From the NCBI GenBank assembly GCA_964384025.1, contig CAYLJJ010000103.1, positions 1-20,594 of the forward strand: a stretch of 20,594 bases of DNA. The letters are read 5' to 3'. This DNA comes from CAYLJJ01 sp964384025. Lineage in GTDB: Bacteria > Myxococcota_A > Bradymonadia > UBA7976 > UBA1532. Positions 8,592 to 14,815 of the stretch are shown piece after piece (the stretch's first letter is position 1; the number at the start of each line of letters is the position of its first letter). Below the pieces are notes generated by a model. It ran no database searches. It was not told the origin of the DNA and saw only the letters and a list, made by a program, of their open reading frames with translations. The position numbers were made by a program, and so were the translations under genes.

Positions 8592-9449
8592 TTAACCGCG
8601 CTGTTCAAGCTGTCTTTCTGCAGACAAACAGAGGTTGTGCATCAGCTGAGCGATGGTCATCGGCCCTACCCCTCCAGGGACAGGGCTGATCCAAGCAGCG
8701 ACCTCTTGGGCCTCCTCAAAGGCCACATCTCCGCATAGATGATCCTCGACATAGTTGATGCCCACATCGATGACGCTGACCCCAGGCTTAAGCCAAGCTC
8801 CACGTACAAAGTTGGGGCGGCCCACCGCGGCGACGAGGATATCTGCCTGTTTGACCAAGCTGGGTAGCTCTTGAGTGCGAGAGTGGCAGATTGTTACTGT
8901 AGCGTGAGCAGCCAGGAGAAGCTGAGCCATCGGTTTGCCTACGATGAGGCTGCGCCCCAGCACCACCGCTCGGCGCCCCTCTACGGGGACCCTCGCCTCT
9001 CTGAGCAGGTGCATACAGCCCGCGGGCGTACAGGGGATAAAGCCGGGCTGTCCTGCTAAGAGCCGCCCCAGATTCAGGGGGTGAAAGCCATCCACGTCCT
9101 TATCAGGAGAGACCAGCGAGATGATCTCCGCCTCATCTACCCCCGAGGGGAGCGGGAGTTGGACTAGGATTCCATGAATCTGAGGATCAGCGTTTAACTC
9201 CAGGATCTTCTCTCGGAGCCTCGCCTCGCTGACTGAAGCGGGGAAGCGCCAAGTTTCGCTGTAGATCCCCAGACGCTTGGCGATCCGCTCCTTGCTGCGC
9301 ACATAGATCGCGCTGCCTGGATCCTCTCCAGCCAGGACAACCGCGAGCCCCGGTCTGAGCGCCTCCCTCACCAGAAGCTTAACCCTCTCTGCGATCTCCT
9401 TACGAAGATGACGAGCCGCTCTACGGCCGTCTAGAAGCTGAGCGCTCAT
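8592..9449 (-). CDS. folD: Bifunctional methylene-tetrahydrofolate dehydrogenase / methenyl-tetrahydrofolate cyclohydrolase
   Basis: FolD oxidises 5,10-methylene-tetrahydrofolate with NADP and hydrolyses the methenyl product to 10-formyl-tetrahydrofolate, feeding purine and formyl-Met synthesis. The start is ATG 9449, overlapping the stop of the upstream regulator (ATGA), which gives 285 residues, the usual size; the frame extends farther upstream but has no homology there. Visible motifs: Y49-x3-K53 (YVRSKERIAKRLGI) with the catalytic lysine, GILVQLPLP, SPDKDVDGFHPLNLGRL, VVLGRSLIVGKPMAQLL for the NADP site, DVGIN, and the closing PVPGGVGPMTIAQLMHN. It acts directly on the product of GcvT, whose gene follows 78 bases downstream. 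Confidence 0.97.
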   Translation of the reverse strand: MSAQLLDGRRAARHLRKEIAERVKLLVREALRPGLAVVLAGEDPGSAIYVRSKERIAKRLGIYSETWRFPASVSEARLREKILELNADPQIHGILVQLPLPSGVDEAEIISLVSPDKDVDGFHPLNLGRLLAGQPGFIPCTPAGCMHLLREARVPVEGRRAVVLGRSLIVGKPMAQLLLAAHATVTICHSRTQELPSLVKQADILVAAVGRPNFVRGAWLKPGVSVIDVGINYVEDHLCGDVAFEEAQEVAAWISPVPGGVGPMTIAQLMHNLCLSAERQLEQRG

Positions 9450-10006
9450 ATCGCCCTGAGGTAGGATTGAAGGCTGCCAGGATCGACCTGAGTGAAGCGA
9501 CAACCGATGTTGATGCTCTGATCCTTCTGTCGCTTGAGGTGCATCAGTTGGCAGTGGCTCTCCAAGACTCCTCCCTCCTCCAGAGAGATAGAGAGCAGAA
9601 ACTCCTCAGGGATCAGCTTCAGTGTTGGTTCAAAGCCGGTGATATAGACCCCTCCCATGCTCAGGTTTTTGATACAGACAGAGTGTTGCTCTTCGGGGAG
9701 GATCAATTGAGCAGTGAAATCCACGGGTTTTCTTGGAAAAGAGCGCTGCTCATTGGGGCTCTTATGCTGTTGCGATCGACCTTTACGGCGCTTTTGAGAG
9801 AACTCTTTTTCAAAGGTTCTAAGCAACTCTGGAGTGATCGAGTGCTTGTGCATAAAAGCTTCAATACTTCCACGATAGATCCGCCGCTCGTTGGAGTGAG
9901 GGAGACGAAAACCCTCAAATTTTCCCTGATCAAACCACTTAATCACGGTATTGATGTTGACATTGAGGATGCGTGCAACCTGCCCTGTGGTAAAGACCTT
10001 GTTCAT
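9446..10006 (-). CDS. Helix-turn-helix (excisionase/MerR-like) plus PilZ domain regulator
   Basis: The frame extends to 10180, but ATG 10006 has GGAGGAGAG right before it and starts exactly at the conserved domain, giving 186 residues. Residues 4-52 (FTTGQVARILNVNINTVIKW, then a short wing with RRIYRGSIEAFM) match the BldC/excisionase-type winged helix-turn-helix that binds DNA. A basic linker (QKRRKGR, about 71-77) leads to a PilZ domain about 86-184, with R88-x3-R92 (RSFPR) and N114-x-S116-x2-G119 (NLSMGG), the two segments that contact cyclic di-GMP in PilZ proteins. Prediction: a transcription factor whose DNA binding answers to cyclic di-GMP. Its stop overlaps folD by 4 bases, so the two are likely made together. 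Upstream, a candidate promoter lies at 10059-10088. Whether nucleotide binding is retained is not shown by sequence alone. Confidence 0.85.
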   Translation of the reverse strand: MNKVFTTGQVARILNVNINTVIKWFDQGKFEGFRLPHSNERRIYRGSIEAFMHKHSITPELLRTFEKEFSQKRRKGRSQQHKSPNEQRSFPRKPVDFTAQLILPEEQHSVCIKNLSMGGVYITGFEPTLKLIPEEFLLSISLEEGGVLESHCQLMHLKRQKDQSINIGCRFTQVDPGSLQSYLRAI

Positions 10007-10058
10007 CTCTCCTCCAAATCTCTCTTTCTCAATTTGAGCATATCTTCCTGACCTGAAC

Positions 10059-10088
10059 ATTGTAGGTAAAAAAGAGGTGATTGAAAAA
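10059..10088 (-). promoter_or_regulatory. Possible promoter ahead of the HTH-PilZ gene
   Basis: On the minus strand TACAAT (10064-10059) is a good -10 element; TTTTTC, 18 bases upstream, is a poor -35. It sits in the 82-base gap after the radical-SAM-like gene and would give a leader of about 45 bases. If real, HTH-PilZ and folD can be transcribed apart from the two-component genes. Confidence 0.3.
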
Positions 10089-11351
10089 TTAGAAGGTGAT
10101 CTGGCTCGAAAACTTCTGAAAATCGGGCTCAAGCTGCATATAAGCACAGCGACGGCAGAAAAACTCTGTGTTGATCGCACGCTGCTCTCTTTGACGAATC
10201 TCAGCGAGGGCCTCGTTCAGCTTGAGGAAGAGATCCAGAGAATAGAAGGGCTCCTCCCCTCCCCCAGTGACCTTCCAGTGCAAAGACCAGATCGCTTGGA
10301 TCCCGCGGGAGATGAGCCAGTTGGCTCCTTCGATATTGCTCTCTAGGGCTGCCTCAGGGCTCATCGCTCCCTCCCCCTCCAGCTCTGCACCTCCGACAAA
10401 GGCGGTCATACAGTTCTCTGCTCCAAACACCTCCACCGCCTCTTCCAAAGAGCGCAGCCAGCGCTCTCGGCCTACGATGCGATCCTTGCCTGGGCAGATG
10501 CGGGCGAACTGAGCTGGATCCCAAACTTCCAGGTTAAAGCAGGCCCCTCGCAGACCTAGATCTTTCATCGCCTGCATATGATGCTTATGAATGGCGCCCG
10601 ATCCACAGGCCACATAGTAGCGCTCCATCAACCCACGCTTGGCGAGATGACGAACGATCTGTAGATAGCGTTCCCCCTCCTCCTCCATCGAGAGCATACT
10701 GCCCCCTACGAGATAGAGGTGACGGGCGTGAGTCTCGGGGTGGAGGCAAGCTTCAGCGACTCTGTCCAGGGTGGAGTGGGGCAGCGCCGCTTGATAGAGC
10801 TTCTGACCTAAGCTTTTCAGGCGCTGGTCAGGGGAGCCATAGAGACAGAAACGACAGTGCAGGTTCTCTTGACCTCCTCCCTCCTTGGGGACCACAAAAT
10901 ATTCACAACCCGGAGCAACATTGAGGACCAACATATCTCCATGCTGGCTCAGGCCGGTGGCCTTCATCGCGGTGCCATCAGCGGTCAGCTGATCGGTCCA
11001 GGGGTGGCGGGGCTCAAAGCTCATCTTGGTGAGGAGCTGCTCTCCTTCAAAGAGCTGATAACTGCGCCCCTCCAGGTGTTGAATATGAAAGGGGCTCTCG
11101 GGCCGGATGCGCAAACGAACTTGAGTCTCATCCTCCAGATAAGCCAGATAGGGTACAGCGACTTGTCGTTTGCCTCGAAAGGAGGGGGTCCCCAAGGGGA
11201 TCTTATAGGGGCGATAAGCGGGGAAGGCCCAGTCAGCGGCTTGGGGGAGGCAGGGATCATACTGAACCCCCGCAAAGAGGACCGCTGCCTTCAGGCGTGC
11301 TTGGGCAGGGGTGTTGGGGTGAGAAGCCTCAAGCTGGCTCAGGAAACTCAT
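10089..11351 (-). CDS. Radical-SAM-like protein with expanded CX16CX2C cluster motif and C-terminal CX2C
   Basis: A 420-residue protein; ATG 11351 has GAGGAG 6 bases before it. About residues 144-360 read like a radical-SAM barrel: strand plus cluster loop LNVAPGCEYFVVP...LHCRFCLYG, LYLVGGSML (216-219 is the GGE-like SAM motif), GACFNLEVWDPAQFARICPGKD and ENCMTAFVGGAELEGEG, much as in biotin-synthase-type enzymes. The canonical CX3CX2C is altered: C149 is followed by 16 residues before C166 and C169, as if about 13 residues had been inserted inside the cluster loop. A second pair, C399 and C402 (FFCRRCAYMQ), near the end could bind metal. The first 140 residues are not recognised. The reaction is unknown. 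It lies 86 bases after the response regulator, with a hairpin in between, and 82 bases before HTH-PilZ. Confidence 0.8.
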   Translation of the reverse strand: MSFLSQLEASHPNTPAQARLKAAVLFAGVQYDPCLPQAADWAFPAYRPYKIPLGTPSFRGKRQVAVPYLAYLEDETQVRLRIRPESPFHIQHLEGRSYQLFEGEQLLTKMSFEPRHPWTDQLTADGTAMKATGLSQHGDMLVLNVAPGCEYFVVPKEGGGQENLHCRFCLYGSPDQRLKSLGQKLYQAALPHSTLDRVAEACLHPETHARHLYLVGGSMLSMEEEGERYLQIVRHLAKRGLMERYYVACGSGAIHKHHMQAMKDLGLRGACFNLEVWDPAQFARICPGKDRIVGRERWLRSLEEAVEVFGAENCMTAFVGGAELEGEGAMSPEAALESNIEGANWLISRGIQAIWSLHWKVTGGGEEPFYSLDLFLKLNEALAEIRQREQRAINTEFFCRRCAYMQLEPDFQKFSSQITF

Positions 11352-11396
11352 CTGTTCTCCTCACAGGACTCTTTAGGAAAGGTGTCCATATGAGGG

Positions 11397-11422
11397 GAGG
11401 AGCTGAGAAACTTCAACTCCTC
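11397..11422 (-). terminator. Hairpin after the response regulator gene, no T tract
   Basis: Minus strand: GAGGAGTTGA, loop AGTTTC, TCAGCTCCTC forms a 10-bp stem with one T.G pair. It begins 15 bases after the regulator stop. The bases after it are not T-rich, so it is a weak candidate for an intrinsic terminator; it may instead be an attenuating or mRNA-processing hairpin between the two-component genes and the radical-SAM-like gene. Confidence 0.4.
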
Positions 11423-11437
11423 TAGGCTGGGATCTGC

Positions 11438-12124
11438 TCAGGGTTCATAGCGATAGCCCACCCCATGGACGGTACGGATGATCTGAGGTTGCTTGGGGTG
11501 GTGCTCGATGCGGCGTCGCAGCTTGGAGATATGTTGATCGAGGGTGCGGCTGTTGGGGAGGTGGTTATAGCCCCAACACTCTCTAAAGAAAGTGTCTCGA
11601 TCGACCACTTGACCCACACGCTCAGCCAGCACTTTGAGGATGCTGACATCCCGTAGGCTTAGATCGATCACTCGCTCTCCTCGACGCGCGCGCAGCTCAG
11701 CGGGGCAGACACGCAGGTCAGCGATCTGAAACGCTTCGCTCACAGGCGCAGAAGAGTGAACAGAAAAGCAGCGTCGGGCGACCGCGCGGATGCGAGCGAT
11801 CAGCTCCTTAACCCCAAAGGGCTTCATGATGAAATCATCAGCCCCCAGCTCCAGACCCAGGATGCGATCGATCTCCTCCGACTTAGCGCTCAGGAAGATG
11901 ATGGGGATCTTCTCATCCTCTCGGCGGACCCGTTTGCAAACCTCATAGCCATCTAGGCCCGGCATCATGATATCCAGGAGGAGAAAATCGGGCTTCTCTA
12001 CGCGATAGTGCGCGAGCGCGGTGACTCCATTAGGGGCGGTGATGACTTGATAGCCCTCACCCTCCAAAATATCGACCAAGCCCTCTCTGATGAGGCGATC
12101 ATCTTCAGCGATCAAGACCTTCAT
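11438..12124 (-). CDS. OmpR/PhoB-family response regulator
   Basis: A 228-residue cytoplasmic transcription factor. The receiver domain spans about 1-115: acidic pocket E7-D8-D9, phospho-acceptor D51 in LLLDIMMPGLDGYEV, switch Ser79 in IIFLSAK and the invariant K101 in FIMKPFG. The winged-helix DNA-binding domain spans about 128-228 and shows LSLRDVSILKVLAE, RDTFFRECWGY, SRTLDQHISKLRRRIE and the final RTVHGVGYRYEP. Start ATG 12124 has GAGGAG 7 bases upstream, directly after the kinase stop 12 bases away, so both genes surely share a transcript. It should be phosphorylated by that kinase. Its targets cannot be read from sequence; the repeat CTATGAG at 13699-13720 upstream of the kinase gene is one candidate for autoregulation. 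Confidence 0.95.
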   Translation of the reverse strand: MKVLIAEDDRLIREGLVDILEGEGYQVITAPNGVTALAHYRVEKPDFLLLDIMMPGLDGYEVCKRVRREDEKIPIIFLSAKSEEIDRILGLELGADDFIMKPFGVKELIARIRAVARRCFSVHSSAPVSEAFQIADLRVCPAELRARRGERVIDLSLRDVSILKVLAERVGQVVDRDTFFRECWGYNHLPNSRTLDQHISKLRRRIEHHPKQPQIIRTVHGVGYRYEP

Positions 12125-12136
12125 GGCGCGCTCCTC

Positions 12137-13660
12137 TCAACGGGGTGGAGTGTGAAGTGAGAGGAGAAAACAGCTCCCCTCCGAGCTGGACTCTAAGATG
12201 AGATCGCCTCCATGTAGGCGAGCCAGATCCTGGGCGATACCCAGGCCGATGCCGGTCCCTGAGCGACCTTCAGTGAGAGCGTTACTGAGGCGCCGAAAGG
12301 GCTTAAAGATCTCAGCTCGCTGCCCCTTGGGGATCCCAGGTCCTCCATCATGGAGCCAGAGACAGCTCTCTCCCTGCTTCTGCCGGCTGCGGATCAAGAG
12401 GGGCTCTCCAACCGCATACTTCTCGACATTGCTGAGCAGGTTTCCCAGGATCTGCCCCAAGAGATCTTTATCCAACATCACCTCTGCAGCAGCGCCCCCT
12501 TCAAAGCGCACCTCCACTCCGGCGGCTTCTAAGCCGGGTCGATGCTGCTCTAAGATCTGAAGGACCAGCTCATCAACGCAGCCGGGAGCCTGCCTCAGTT
12601 GAAGGCGTTCACGCTGTTGGCGCGCGAAGGTGAGGATATTGGCGATAAGGCGGCTGAGGCGTTGGCTCTCTTGAACGATGATGCCCACATAACGCGCGGC
12701 TCGATCCTCCTCATCGATCTCCTCTTCCAGCAGTTCAGAGTACATGCGGATATTGGTGAGGGGGGTTTTTAGCTCATGAGAGACTTGGTTAACGAAGCTC
12801 ACCCGTTGAGCGGCGCGCCTCAGCGCTCGACTGTTCTCCCGATAGAAGTAAACCGCCAGAAAGCTCAGAGCTAAGGCTACAGCCAGGAGGTTGATCAAGA
12901 TAGAGATCGGGAGCCCCTGGGCGTGGGGGAGTGGTCCCTCCCAGATGAGCCGCCAAGCTCCCAAAGGAGGCTTGAGCGCCAAGCTGAGCTGGGACCCCTC
13001 CTCTGCGCTCCAATTTCCCCAGCTGTAGATGCGTTCTCCTCGAGCATCGATCAGAGAGAGCGACTCCTCAGCTCCTGTAGAGGAGCGTGGCGCTGTGCTG
13101 GGTAGAAGAGCCACCAAATCTGAGAGCAGACGGATGCGGTCCAGCTCTAAGACGAGGACACGGCCTCTGCTCCCCTGGTGCCAAAACATCAGATGGAGCC
13201 CCTCTCCCCAATACCAGAGATGCCAACCGTAGGCCCGGAGGGGGCCTTGCTCTCGTTGAGGCATTTTAAGAAAGCGCCCCTCCTCTCGGAGGGGACGTGT
13301 GCGCTCTAAGAAAGCTTGCTCCCCAGCGCTCTTGGGTCCATCTGGAGGGGGAAAGAGCAGCTCTCCTTGGGTGTCAAAGAGCAGCAGAAAGCGAAAGTCC
13401 AGCGCGCTGTCTGCCTGCGCACGAATGAGCGCTGCGGTTTCAGGGAAGCCTTCCGCGATCTTTAGGAGGTGGCGCTCTTTCTCCTCGAGATGCCGCGCGA
13501 TGGCGGCGGCGAACTCCTCAAGGCGGCTGTGGTTCAGCTCTTTAAAGCGCTCTATCACGCGCTCATACTCTTGAGCGCTGGCCCGCCATCCAAAATCGGC
13601 CAAGGCCAGGATGGGCGCCAAGACAAGAAGGCTGAGGATCAGGATTTGGCGTTTCTTCAC
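12137..13660 (-). CDS. Membrane sensor histidine kinase
   Basis: A 507-residue inner-membrane kinase. Membrane segments are at about 5-22 and 252-273, enclosing an extracytoplasmic sensor region of about 228 residues that I do not recognise; it has a coiled-coil-like start (FKELNHSRLEEFAAAIARHLEE). No HAMP domain separates membrane and kinase parts. The phospho-acceptor is H295 in FVNQVSHELKTPLTNIRMYSE; the ATP site shows N407/N411 (N box, LGNLLSNVEKYA), DGGPGIP at 438-444, IFKPFRRL and GTGIGLG at 468-474. All catalytic motifs are intact. Start is GTG 13660 with only a poor ribosome binding site but a TATACT hexamer 6 bases upstream of it, which could make the mRNA nearly leaderless. The partner regulator follows after 12 bases. 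The signal sensed is unknown. Confidence 0.95.
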   Translation of the reverse strand: MKKRQILILSLLVLAPILALADFGWRASAQEYERVIERFKELNHSRLEEFAAAIARHLEEKERHLLKIAEGFPETAALIRAQADSALDFRFLLLFDTQGELLFPPPDGPKSAGEQAFLERTRPLREEGRFLKMPQREQGPLRAYGWHLWYWGEGLHLMFWHQGSRGRVLVLELDRIRLLSDLVALLPSTAPRSSTGAEESLSLIDARGERIYSWGNWSAEEGSQLSLALKPPLGAWRLIWEGPLPHAQGLPISILINLLAVALALSFLAVYFYRENSRALRRAAQRVSFVNQVSHELKTPLTNIRMYSELLEEEIDEEDRAARYVGIIVQESQRLSRLIANILTFARQQRERLQLRQAPGCVDELVLQILEQHRPGLEAAGVEVRFEGGAAAEVMLDKDLLGQILGNLLSNVEKYAVGEPLLIRSRQKQGESCLWLHDGGPGIPKGQRAEIFKPFRRLSNALTEGRSGTGIGLGIAQDLARLHGGDLILESSSEGSCFLLSLHTPPR

Positions 13661-13666
13661 GGCCTG

Positions 13667-13672
13667 AGTATA
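13667..13672 (-). promoter_or_regulatory. Possible -10 element of the kinase-regulator operon
   Basis: Minus-strand TATACT matches a -10 hexamer in five of six positions, with only six bases between it and the GTG start codon. The -35 region is not convincing (TCTAAA at 17 bases). If used, transcription would start at about the start codon. Confidence 0.3.
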
Positions 13673-13698
13673 ACAATGGTCCGATCACTTTTAGACAG

Positions 13699-13720
13699 CT
13701 ATGAGACCGTGGTCTATGAG
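13699..13720. promoter_or_regulatory. Direct repeat CTATGAG with internal palindrome, possible operator
   Basis: CTATGAG occurs twice (13699-13705 and 13714-13720), and the middle forms the palindrome AGACC-GT-GGTCT (13704-13715). The site lies about 40-60 bases upstream of the kinase start, inside the 196-base divergent region 13661-13856, where a regulator could control the kinase operon. OmpR-type proteins bind direct repeats, but their usual spacing is 10-11 bases and here it is 15. The rest of the divergent region shows TTGACC at 13806 without a well-placed -10. Confidence 0.3.
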
Positions 13721-13856
13721 CGCGGAGTCATGTGCACACTTCAGCGCTCGACAGACGATCAGTTGGTATAGTACCTCGCAGACAAGCAGCGATCGAAGTT
13801 GGTTCTTGACCTAGGGAGATCTCGTCAAGATCCTATCCATAAAAGAGAGGAGTTTT

Positions 13857-14564
13857 ATGCCGCCACCCATTACCCCAACCTATGCCAACCTCGCCACTCA
13901 CGCCTGGGCGGAGATTCAAGAGGAGATCCTGAAGAAGCAGCCAGGCAGCCCTATATTGGGGAGCCTCGGACAGGCTGGGCGGCGCCTCCTGGAGCCTCAC
14001 TTTCCTTCTGATCACCTAAGCGGGATCAAATTCAGAGCGATGGCGACGGTCCCCGCGCCCTCACTGCCTGCTTTGATGGCGCGTATGAATTACTCAGATA
14101 TCAACGTGTTTAGAAATGAATGCAACAGTATCAATTCAAACCTATTTAATGTCATATACCTGTTTTCAAATGGATCTCGATTCAATGGAATTGCTTATAA
14201 CGACACAATTTATCTTAAAATGTCGATGAGAGATGAACTTGACCTAATTCTCCATGAAGTTGTACATACACTACAATGGTCTCACTTGGGACCAGAGACA
14301 TTCTTGTCAAAATATATCTCTGGATTTTGTACAGTATTCCCTGCTTATCAGAGCAATGGTGCAGAGAAAATGGCCTATTCTTGCCAGGATTATTTCAAGA
14401 AAAGGGCAAATGGGCTCCTTCCCTCTTTGGTGACCAAGCTTACCCTTCAGGCAGTCAAACTAAAATTGGGCATGAACGCATCCATGGATGATGTGGTCAA
14501 CACCCTCATCGCGATCCCATCCCTGAACCTCAACGGGACAAAAGCTACGCAGTTCATGATCTGA
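13857..14564 (+). CDS. HExxH zinc-metallopeptidase-like protein (DUF4157-like), AT-rich core
   Basis: A 235-residue protein without signal peptide or membrane segment; ATG 13857 has GAGAGGAG 5-6 bases upstream. Residues about 98-140 hold NDTIYLKMSM, then DELDLILHEVVHTLQW, with H133-E134-x2-H137 as the zinc-binding and catalytic motif; this line resembles the HELxHVxQ signature of DUF4157-type putative peptidases. E170 in AEKMAY is a reasonable third ligand. The first 75 residues (THAWAEIQEEILKKQPGSPIL) are not recognised. Base composition changes sharply inside the gene: about 62 % GC in the first 60 coding bases but about 30 % in 14101-14220, recovering near the 3' end. That points to acquisition or recombination. 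DUF4157 proteins are often linked to contractile injection systems or toxins, but no such gene is seen here. Confidence 0.75.
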   Translation: MPPPITPTYANLATHAWAEIQEEILKKQPGSPILGSLGQAGRRLLEPHFPSDHLSGIKFRAMATVPAPSLPALMARMNYSDINVFRNECNSINSNLFNVIYLFSNGSRFNGIAYNDTIYLKMSMRDELDLILHEVVHTLQWSHLGPETFLSKYISGFCTVFPAYQSNGAEKMAYSCQDYFKKRANGLLPSLVTKLTLQAVKLKLGMNASMDDVVNTLIAIPSLNLNGTKATQFMI

Positions 14565-14587
14565 AAAATCTTAGGCACCTAAATTAG

Positions 14588-14740
14588 AAGAGCCTCCAGC
14601 CTACTGCGTGTCTGGCTACTGAGATCTTCTTTGGAGAGGATCCTCAAGAGCTGTTCATCCGCATCAATCTATATAACTCTTACTTAGTGTTGGCTTCAAC
14701 CGACTGCGACTTTCAGTCACTAAAGCATACTCTGGACTAA
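14588..14740 (+). other. Open stretch without start codon, possible gene remnant
   Basis: Between the HExxH gene and the NUDIX gene lies a 50-codon stop-to-stop frame (14588-14737, TAA 14738-14740) with protein-like content, for example IFFGEDPQELFIRINLYNSY. It has no ATG and no ribosome binding site, and it is in a different frame from the gene before it. It could be a decayed piece of a gene or chance. No product is claimed. Confidence 0.15.
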
Positions 14741-14750
14741 AGTCCAGAGT
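14729..14750 (+). terminator. Perfect 9-bp hairpin, probable terminator after the HExxH gene
   Basis: ACTCTGGAC, loop TAAA, GTCCAGAGT is a perfect inverted repeat, followed by GGTTTGTTGT, which is T-rich but not a pure T run. It stands about 165 bases after the HExxH stop and 65 bases before the NUDIX start, so it may end the first transcript. The perfect symmetry would also suit an operator or a two-way terminator. Confidence 0.5.
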
Positions 14751-14756
14751 GGTTTG

Positions 14757-14785
14757 TTGTCCAGATAATTAAGATCTGTTAATGT
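14757..14785 (+). promoter_or_regulatory. Probable promoter of the NUDIX gene
   Basis: TTGTCC (14757-14762) and TAATGT (14780-14785) are separated by 17 bases, directly after the hairpin at 14729-14750, and would give a leader of about 24 bases. The spacer holds CAGAT-N7-ATCTG (14762-14778), a small inverted repeat. Confidence 0.35.
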
Positions 14786-14815
14786 TTTTACACATGAAAA
14801 TAAGAAGAGCTATTT

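Noticed and set aside
9450..9503. Longer N-terminus for FolD (start at 9503)
   Set aside because: The 18 extra residues have no family match; ATG 9449 overlaps the upstream stop in the common ATGA form and gives the usual length.
10007..10180. Longer N-terminus for the HTH-PilZ protein (start at 10180)
   Set aside because: The extra 58 residues overlap the radical-SAM-like gene's end, show no domain, and the internal ATG 10006 has a strong ribosome binding site directly before the conserved helix-turn-helix.
13741..13815. tRNA-like run with AGTTGGTATAGTACC and GGTTCTTGACC
   Set aside because: The pieces resemble D- and T-loop sequences, but no acceptor stem, anticodon stem or proper T arm can be drawn.
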